A stretch of 21,118 nucleotides of DNA from Actinomycetota bacterium (lineage in GTDB: Bacteria > Actinomycetota > Acidimicrobiia > Acidimicrobiales > Ilumatobacteraceae), in the NCBI GenBank assembly GCA_009927375.1, contig RFNE01000347.1, positions 1 through 21,118 on the forward strand. Reading direction: 5' to 3'. Below the pieces are notes generated by a model, which had not been told where the DNA came from, searched no databases, and was given only the letters and a program-made list of their open reading frames with translations. Positions within the stretch are counted from its first letter, which is position 1. Each line of letters begins with the position of its first letter. The position numbers and the translations under genes are program-made. This document shows, piece by piece, positions 14,784 through 21,118 of this stretch.

Positions 14784-15971
14784 AGATCGTCGTTCGCCCG
14801 CTGCGGGACTTCACCGACTCCACCATCGACCTGAACGACTTCTGTGGATCGTCTGGTCACCTCTTCGTTCGCGACGGAATCGGAATTGCTGGACGCGGCG
14901 TCGTCACACGGACGGACCACGATGGCGCGCGATCCATCCTCGAATCGCTCGAAGTCGACGGCCCACAGGACCACCCTGGGACCCGACCCCTCGTCATCGG
15001 CGCGCTTCCCTTCGATCGGCGCGCGGAAGGCGAATTCGTCCTCCCCGAACAGTGGATCATCAAGACCGACGATGGCACCGAGTGGTTTGCGCACGTCGAA
15101 GGATCGATACCCAACCTTGACATCCCTCCCGCCATTGGCATCAACGAACAGTTTTCAGGTGCGACCCGGAATCGAAGTCGAGCGGTACCTATCAGCAGTT
15201 GGAGCCATTCGCGACGCCGTGCGATCGGGAGAGATCACCAAAGCAGTGATTGCCCGCGACGTCATCGTCGAAGCGTCTGATCCGATCGACGTCCATGGGC
15301 TCCTTCTCCGGCTGAAGGCGTCGTTCGGCTCCAGTTATCGCTACTCCTTCGATGGCTTCATCGGCGCATCGCCCGAACTCCTGGTCGAGATTCGCGGATC
15401 GGAGATCTTCAGTCATCCACTCGCCGGAACCACGCCACGCACGGGCGATCCCGTCACCGACGAACGACTGGCCAGCGAATTGCTCGCGAGCCCAAAGAAC
15501 CAGATCGAACACCGTGTCGTTATCGACATGGTCCACGACACACTGCTCCCTCACTGCTCGTTCCTCGACTGGGAGCCGGAACCGACCGTCGTGAAAGTGG
15601 CAAACGTGCAACATCTCGGCACGAGGCTTCAAGGTGCCCTTTCGACGCCCAGGCTGCACGTCCTCGATGCGGCACGAATGTTGTCACCGACGCCGGCACT
15701 CGGAGGATTCCCGCGTGACGCCGCCCTCGAACTCATCGAGCGCCACGAAGGACTCGATCGTGGCCGATACGGAGGAGCGGTCGGCTGGTTCGATTCACGA
15801 GGTGACGGAGCATTTGCCGTGGCCATCCGCTGCGCGGACCTGAGTGCAGACCGCCGAACCGCTCGGTTGTTTGCCGGAGGCGGGATCGTGGCTGAAAGTG
15901 AGCCACTCTCGGAACTCGCTGAGACTCAGGCGAAGTTCCAGGCGATGCTCGCCGCCATCATCCGCCCGTAG
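14780..15971 (+). CDS. menF: Isochorismate synthase, frameshifted as sequenced
   Basis: Chorismate-binding enzyme that makes isochorismate, the entry point to menaquinone. The frame from TTG 14780 (TTGA overlap with menG) gives the variable N-terminal part to about Phe125. The conserved domain continues one frame over. It contains SGEITKAVIARDV with the family Lys (Lys154 after correction), HPLAGTTPRTG, ELLASPKNQIEHRVVIDMV, TPALGGFPRDAA, GRYGGAVGW and RLFAGGGIVAESEPLSELAETQAKF. Removing one T from the TTTT at 15152-15155 joins the parts as NEQFQVRPGIEVERYL, giving 396 residues. TTG as start is the least certain point. The stop overlaps the convergent menD stop by 14 bp. Confidence 0.9.
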
Positions 15972-17663
15972 AAAAAGCCGCCTCCAGAGCAGAAACAACC
16001 GCGTCGTTCAGCTGGCGGTGAATCTCGACATTTTGCGCACGATCCGTTCGAACGTGCGAGAGGCGCACCCCATCGCGGAGCGAAACCTCGATGAGCCGTT
16101 CTTCACTGTCGACCTCGTGATACTCGATGCCATGGGCTTTGCACAGTGCGGCGAAGTCCGTTGAATGCGGCGTTCCGAACAGCTTTTCGAACTGATCGTT
16201 CTCCAGTGCCTCGGCCTGCGGAAGGAAGGAGAAGATTCCCCCACCGCGATTGTCGATGAGCACGATGTGCAGATCGACGGCATGATCGACGATGTTGACG
16301 AGTGATGACGAGTCGTGGACGAGCGCCACGTCGCCGATCAAAACCGACACTGGCTCCCGCGAACCGAGCGCAACACCAATCGACGTGGCGATGACGCCGT
16401 CGATGCCGTTAGCACCCCGATTTGAGAGCACGCGAAGATCGTTTCGACGACCGCCGAACCACTCCACGTCGCGGACAGGCATGCTGGACGACACCACGAA
16501 TGCCGTGTCGTCACCCAATTGATCGACGAGGAGATGGGCGACCTTGGCCTCATGGAGCGCTGCACCTGACATTGATTCATCAATCACCGTTCGCGCGATG
16601 GTTTCTGCCGCGACCCAGGATGCAAGCCACTGCTCATCGGGGCAGCCGACGACTTCACCGATCGCAGCCAACGTCGCCTCGATCGGCCCGGTCACCGAAT
16701 GTGTGACGACGCGGTCGGGATCCGTCACCACGGGACGACGAGAGACCGCTATGTACGTTGCCTTCGACTGAGCGAGCCAGGCGTTGACGACCTTCGACAC
16801 TGGTGGCTCCCCAATTCGCAGAATCACGTCGGGGCGGAGACGGTCCTGCAACACATTTGACCTCAGGATCGGATCAGCGGCCGAGATGATCGGCGCGTGC
16901 GGAAGTCGGTCATCCAAGACGCGAAGCCCGCTTCGCGGATCCGCAATGATTGGCCAACCGAGTCGACCGAGCCATTCACTGGCGACATCGAAATCGGCGA
17001 TTCCTTCTCCAGCCACGACCACCCACGAGTGCTCTTCAACAGTGGTCCAATCGACGAGTCAAGATGAACCCGAACGTCCTGACGTGAACTCACCTCGCCC
17101 CGTGGAGGCAAGTCTCCAGCAGTGCCGACGAGCGGCTCACGGAAACCGAGATTCAGATGGACTGGTCCGGGGTTGTGCGATGCGAGCGAAGTGGACCACG
17201 CGGATTGCGCAATTCCTCTCCACGATGGAGCGTCGGCAGAACTCTGTGGTTCCACATTGATGAAGTCCCGCACGGCCGAGCCATAGAGCTCTTGCTGATC
17301 GATGGTCTGTGGAGCACCCACTCCGTGCAACTCAGGAGGACGATCCGCCGTGCAGACGATCATTGGCACGAGCGAGAGACCGGCCTCAACGACTGCTGCA
17401 TGAAAATGGGTTGCTGCCGTCCCGGATGTGCACAGCACGACTGCAGGGATACCTGTTGCAACGCCGATTCCGAGGGCACAGAATGCGGCCGAACGCTCGT
17501 CGTGAAATACATGGACATCAATTTCGTAACGACCAGCAAGAGCTACGGCGAGTGGGGTGCTCCGCGAACCGGGAGCTACGACTGCGTGCTTCAGCCCAAG
17601 CGCGATCCACTCATCCACGAGCGTGGCGCAAAACGTCGCTCCATCCGAATGTTGCTGAACCAT
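15958..17663 (-). CDS. menD: SEPHCHC synthase (2-succinyl-5-enolpyruvyl-6-hydroxy-3-cyclohexene-1-carboxylate synthase), frameshifted as sequenced
   Basis: Thiamine-diphosphate enzyme that joins isochorismate and 2-oxoglutarate in menaquinone synthesis. The N-terminal part (from ATG 17663) has VAPGSRSTPLAVAL and HDERSAAFCALGIG with ThDP-activating Glu56, then CTSGTAATHFHAAVVEA and ADRPPELHGVGAPQTIDQ. The C-terminal part is in another frame and contains LSNRGANGIDGVIATSIGVAL, the metal-binding GDVALVHDSSSL and DNRGGGIFSFLPQ. The break is at the CCC at 17022-17024 (GGG on the coding strand). Adding one G yields TRGVVVAGEGIADFD and a 568-residue protein, the normal size. The start is only 10 bp from a divergent GTG. 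The stop overlaps menF by 14 bp. Confidence 0.9.
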
Positions 17664-17673
17664 CCCCTCTATC

Positions 17674-18336
17674 GTGGCATCTGTGAAGGTCGAAATCTTC
17701 TCCGATCTCGTCTGCCCGTGGTGCTTTATCGGCAAACGGCGCTTCGAGCGGGCCGTTGAGGCACTGAAGGGCGAAGGTTTGGCAGACGACCTCGAAGTCG
17801 TCGTCCGGCCGTTCCAACTCGATCCGACGGCTCCACTGAACGAGTCGACCCCCGTCGCTCTCGCCTACGCGAAGAAATTCGGCGGACCCGAGAAGGCGGA
17901 AGCGATCCTGCGTCACGTGACCGACGTCGCCGCAGCAGACGGAATCACGTTCAACATGGACATTGCCCTCCGTGCGAACACCCTCGCCGCACACCGACTC
18001 CTTGCCTATGTGGAGTCACACCATGGCGCGCAAGCCCAAATGGACGTCAATGAGGCGATCATGAACGCGTATTTTCGCGACGGACGAGACATCGCCGACT
18101 TCCGTGTTCTCGCCGACTGTGCAACGGCCGCCGGCTGTGAGCCACAGGACGTCATCGAGATGCTCGAATCGGATGTGTACCGAGACGAAGTTGCGGAGTG
18201 GCTGGCGGTCGCTGCGGAGAACGGCATCACTGCCGTCCCGACGTTCATCATCGACGATCGCTGGTCGATCCCAGGCGCGCAAGACTCGGAGATGTTCGAG
18301 CGAGTCCTGCGACGAATGCTCACGCAAGCATCATGA
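17674..18336 (+). CDS. DsbA-family thiol oxidoreductase (FrnE/2-hydroxychromene-isomerase-like)
   Basis: A cytoplasmic thioredoxin-fold protein of 220 residues. The active site is CPWC at 14-17, in VEIFSDLVCPWCFIGKRRFE. A helical insertion (about 60-160) follows, and the conserved cis-proline loop is GITAVPTFIIDD near 187-198. No signal peptide is present, so it is FrnE-like and not a periplasmic DsbA. The start is either GTG 17674 or GTG 17683, the latter giving MKVEIFSDLV; the longer form leaves 10 bp to divergent menD. Its stop overlaps the menH ATG (ATGA). A link to menaquinone chemistry is suggested only by this coupling. Confidence 0.9.
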   Translation: MASVKVEIFSDLVCPWCFIGKRRFERAVEALKGEGLADDLEVVVRPFQLDPTAPLNESTPVALAYAKKFGGPEKAEAILRHVTDVAAADGITFNMDIALRANTLAAHRLLAYVESHHGAQAQMDVNEAIMNAYFRDGRDIADFRVLADCATAAGCEPQDVIEMLESDVYRDEVAEWLAVAAENGITAVPTFIIDDRWSIPGAQDSEMFERVLRRMLTQAS

Positions 18337-19091
18337 AGCTTCCCCACACGGAAATCGGTTCAGGAGAACCTTCACTCACCTTCGTGCATGGATTCACTCA
18401 AACGCGGGCCACATGGCACACGGTTGTCTCTCTCCTCAAGGATCATTTTCGCTGCGTCACTCTCGACGCACCGCATCACGGAGAGGCACAGTCCGTCGAT
18501 GTCGACTTCGACACCGCATCAGATCTCATCGCCGAAACTGCATCGGGTTCGATCCTCGTCGGATACAGCATGGGGGGCCGGATGGCACTCAGCGCGGCAA
18601 TTCGACACTCCGCCCCACTCCGCGGCCTCATTCTTGTAAGCACCACTGCCGGGATTGCAGACGATGCCGAACGCCTTGAACGCACACGCTCAGATGAAAC
18701 GCTTGCCCAGCGGATCGAGTCGATTGGCACTGCTGCTTTTCTCGAGGAGTGGACCGCGCAGCCGATGTTCGCAGAGACGACGGTCGATGCCGACGATCTC
18801 AAGGCGCGCCTCACCAACAGCCCAGCGTCACTCGCTCGAAGCCTCCGCTCTTGTGGCGCCGGGGCCCAATCATCCCTGTGGGACCAACTCCCATCTCTCC
18901 AATTACCTACCTTGATCATCACGGGCGCGCGCGATGTCAAGTACGGAGAACTTGGCCGAAGGTTGCAGGATTCGATCTCGGACAGCGAACTCGTCGTGAT
19001 CGACAACGCGGGGCACGCGGTTCACCTCGATCAGCCGTCCCAAGTTGCCGATGTCATTGCTGACTTCGTGTCGCGGCGAATCGTTGCCTAA
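18333..19091 (+). CDS. menH: SHCHC synthase, alpha/beta-hydrolase MenH
   Basis: Lyase with alpha/beta-hydrolase fold that removes pyruvate from the MenD product SEPHCHC to give SHCHC. The 252 residues show the oxyanion-side HGF (19-21), nucleophile Ser79 in GYSMGGRM, Asp201 in TGARDVKY and His228 in NAGHAVHL, which together form a full triad. DAPHHGEA (45-52) and LILVSTTAGI also suit MenH. ATG 18333 overlaps the dsbA-like stop, so the frame upstream of it (open from 18198) is not used. General hydrolases share the fold; the assignment depends on the men context as well as motifs. The stop overlaps the convergent menA stop by 4 bp. Confidence 0.86.
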   Translation: MKLPHTEIGSGEPSLTFVHGFTQTRATWHTVVSLLKDHFRCVTLDAPHHGEAQSVDVDFDTASDLIAETASGSILVGYSMGGRMALSAAIRHSAPLRGLILVSTTAGIADDAERLERTRSDETLAQRIESIGTAAFLEEWTAQPMFAETTVDADDLKARLTNSPASLARSLRSCGAGAQSSLWDQLPSLQLPTLIITGARDVKYGELGRRLQDSISDSELVVIDNAGHAVHLDQPSQVADVIADFVSRRIVA

Positions 19092-19969
19092 GAGGCAACC
19101 AAACCGAACGCCAACAACATTCCGACCATCAACTGCACGCGAGCCGTTCCACCCAATACGGGGATCAACTCGGCGCCGCGTGCCCCTCGCAAGATTCGCG
19201 AGACCGGCGAATAGGCAAGGACATATCCCGCCAGCGCAACTGCTGCCCAGGGTCGATGGAGTGCAAGTGAAGCGACGCCGACTGCGGACAAAAAGATGAT
19301 CGCGCAGTACAGCCGTCGGGTCATTTTGTCTCCGATTCGAACCGCAAGCGTCTTCTTGCCGGACTGTGCATCGGTTGGGATGTCGCGAAGATTGTTGACG
19401 ATCAGCAGTCCAACCGCCAATGCTCCGACGATGCACGATGCAACAACATCGATGACGTCGATCCGTTCACTCACGGCATACGTCGTCCCGAGCGTGGCGA
19501 CGACCCCGAAGAACACGAACACGAACAGCTCACCGAATCCGAGGTAGCCATACGGTGATGGTCCGCCTGTATATGTCCAGGCAGCGACGATGGATGCCAC
19601 GCCAACAGCAATCAGCCACCATGACGTCGTAGCGGCGATGCCGAGTCCTGCGAGAGCGGCGATCAAGAACGAAAGGTACGCGGCACGCTTGACCACACTG
19701 GCCGGAACGAGTCCCGAGCCAACGAGGCGCAACGGTCCAACACGGCGCGAATCAGTGCCCTTCACGCCGTCGGAGTAATCGTTGGCAAAGTTGACGCCGA
19801 CTTGTAGCGCGAGGCTCACAATGAGCGCGAGGACAACGTTGTCAATGTGTGTCATCGAATCACCATCGCGAGCGACGACCGTTGCGTACCCAACTGCCAC
19901 CGGAACGATCGCGGCAGGCAACGTCTTTGGCCGCGAACCCGCGATCCACACTCGCACTGGAATACTCAC
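19088..19969 (-). CDS. menA: 1,4-dihydroxy-2-naphthoate polyprenyltransferase
   Basis: Integral membrane UbiA-family enzyme that attaches the polyprenyl chain to DHNA, giving demethylmenaquinone. The 293 residues have about eight hydrophobic helices. The first prenyl-diphosphate/Mg motif is NFANDYSDGVKGTD (60-73). The second is NNLRDIPTDAQSGKKTLAVRIG (from 192), with Asp196 and Asp200. The N-terminal WIAGSRPKTLPAAI is typical of MenA. It starts with GTG; a GAGAGG lies immediately before it. It is divergent from menE by 40 bp. Its substrate chain is made by a trans-prenyltransferase not in this window. Confidence 0.95.
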   Translation of the reverse strand: MSIPVRVWIAGSRPKTLPAAIVPVAVGYATVVARDGDSMTHIDNVVLALIVSLALQVGVNFANDYSDGVKGTDSRRVGPLRLVGSGLVPASVVKRAAYLSFLIAALAGLGIAATTSWWLIAVGVASIVAAWTYTGGPSPYGYLGFGELFVFVFFGVVATLGTTYAVSERIDVIDVVASCIVGALAVGLLIVNNLRDIPTDAQSGKKTLAVRIGDKMTRRLYCAIIFLSAVGVASLALHRPWAAVALAGYVLAYSPVSRILRGARGAELIPVLGGTARVQLMVGMLLAFGLVAS

Positions 19970-20009
19970 CCTCTCAGTGTCGCACGGCTGCTTCCCATAG
20001 CCTGTATTC

Positions 20010-21113
20010 GTGCATCGGCTGATCGCAATCGACCTTCCCGCCTCAGATCGATTCGTGGAAATCCTCGAGCGTGCGTGGAACGACGGCGATGCGGTCCTCC
20101 CCCTCGATCAGCGCCTTTCTCCCGCGTTACGGCACGAACGTGCCAAGAATTTTGGTGCGAGCAGGATCCACACTGAATCCGTCGTCATCGAGCTCGACGG
20201 CGGCTCGACCATGAACGATGACGAGGCCCTCGTCATCGCCACGAGTGGATCGACCGGAGTTCCCAAAGGGGTCGTCCACACGCATTCGTCGCTTGCGGCG
20301 TCAGCGAGCGCCACCGCGTCCGCGCTTGATTTGTCGTCTCGCGATCATTGGTTGGTCTGCATTCCTGTTTCACACATCGGCGGATTCAGCGTCATCACCC
20401 GCGCCCGCCAGAGCGGAGCACTGCTGACCCTCCACGACGCCTTCTCTGCCAGCCGAGTTGAAGAGGCAGGCCGAGGCGGATGCACGCATGTGTCGTTGGT
20501 GCCGACGGCATTGCGACGAATCGACCCCAAGGTGTTCCGACGCATCCTCCTTGGAGGGCAGACCGCGCCAACAGACTTGCCCCTCAATGTGACCGTGACC
20601 TACGGCTCGACAGAGACAGGGGGTGGCATCGCCTACGACGGCCGCGCTCTCCCTGGAGTTGAAGTCCGCGTCATCGATGGCGAAATTCAGGTGAAATCAC
20701 CGACGCTCTTTTCGAGATACATCGGAAGCGACGACAACAGGACGATCGACGGATGGTTCAGAACGGGTGACGCGGGTTTCATCTCCGCTGGTCGACTTGA
20801 GGTCACCGGCAGACTGACCGACATGATTATCAGCGGTGGAGAAAACATTTGGCCGCAGCAGATTGAGCGAGTGCTCCGCAACATCCCCGATGTTGAAGAT
20901 GCCGCGGTCGTCGCGGTTGACGACGCCGAGTGGGGCCAAGTCGTCGAGGCGTATCTGGAAACGTCGCGAAACGTGACACGAGAGGAAGTTCGAGACGCGG
21001 TTCTCGCCCATCTGCCGAGCTACTGCGTGCCAAAAATGGTCTTCTGCCTCAAATCATTTCCTCGCAACTCGGGTGGAAAGGTTGAGAAAGCCAATCTCTC
21101 ACGAACTACGTGA
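20010..21113 (+). CDS. menE: o-Succinylbenzoate--CoA ligase
   Basis: ANL-superfamily enzyme that adenylates o-succinylbenzoate and attaches CoA, in the cytoplasm. The 367 residues are short for the superfamily but usual for actinobacterial MenE. Motifs in order are the P-loop TSGSTGVPKGV (78-88), SHIGGF, TYGSTETGG, GWFRTGDAG, GRLTDMIISGGENIWPQQIE and the C-terminal catalytic PRNSGGKVEKANL with its Lys. The start is GTG 20010, giving MHRLIAIDLP. TGA ends at 21113, five bases before the window end. The next enzymes, MenB and MenC, are not seen; they may lie beyond this edge. Confidence 0.93.
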   Translation: MHRLIAIDLPASDRFVEILERAWNDGDAVLPLDQRLSPALRHERAKNFGASRIHTESVVIELDGGSTMNDDEALVIATSGSTGVPKGVVHTHSSLAASASATASALDLSSRDHWLVCIPVSHIGGFSVITRARQSGALLTLHDAFSASRVEEAGRGGCTHVSLVPTALRRIDPKVFRRILLGGQTAPTDLPLNVTVTYGSTETGGGIAYDGRALPGVEVRVIDGEIQVKSPTLFSRYIGSDDNRTIDGWFRTGDAGFISAGRLEVTGRLTDMIISGGENIWPQQIERVLRNIPDVEDAAVVAVDDAEWGQVVEAYLETSRNVTREEVRDAVLAHLPSYCVPKMVFCLKSFPRNSGGKVEKANLSRTT

Positions 21114-21118
21114 TGATC

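Noticed and set aside
1..21118. tRNA/rRNA genes, CRISPR arrays, insertion sequences, prophage or defence genes
   Set aside because: No tRNA-like cloverleaf, repeat-spacer pattern, transposase or integrase motif or terminal repeats were seen; nearly all sequence is accounted for by housekeeping genes.

Overview
The window looks like chromosomal, housekeeping DNA of a high-GC actinobacterium. The class is probably Acidimicrobiia or a relative. The grounds for this are frequent GTG/TTG starts, an F420-type LLM oxidoreductase, an MtrA/MtrB/LpqB-like signalling set, the recO-glyS-uppS neighbourhood and a menaquinone pathway with a short MenE. The class assignment is inference. There are no RNA genes, mobile elements or CRISPR arrays. 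Coding density is extreme: the longest non-coding stretch is about 150 bp.

Left third (1-7107). A minus-strand operon reads, in transcription order, a divergent UppS/Nus1-like protein, recO, glyS, a small ABM-fold monooxygenase, trpC and trpF. It meets the tail of an unidentified plus-strand gene. Divergent from it is uppS, which overlaps dinG. The pair at 3884-5227 is the main discovery. The plus-strand UppS keeps the catalytic Asp and the RTSGE-type motif but lacks the C-terminal RxG tail and one conserved Glu. The minus-strand homologue has lost the catalytic residues but keeps both missing pieces. This is the division of labour seen in eukaryotic DHDDS/NgBR (Rer2/Nus1) heteromeric cis-prenyltransferases, here predicted in a bacterium.

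Middle (7073-13974). An OmpR/MtrA-like response regulator is divergent from a sensor kinase and a GerMN-type lipoprotein. Between them lies a strong 15-bp hairpin whose entire loop is complementary to a segment just upstream. Then come era, a small four-helix membrane protein, a MaoC dehydratase gene with a frameshift, and a coupled LLM oxidoreductase/acyl-CoA dehydrogenase pair.

Right third (14061-21118). A menaquinone cluster is laid out with alternating strands: menG-menF, menD, a dsbA-like gene with menH, menA, menE. menB and menC are not in the window.

Three genes (MaoC, menF, menD), and probably trpC at its 3' end, carry a single-base indel in or beside a short homopolymer. This points to sequencing or assembly error more than to real decay. 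Five of the six convergent gene junctions overlap by 4-35 bp and the sixth is 6 bp apart, so there is no room for ordinary terminators.
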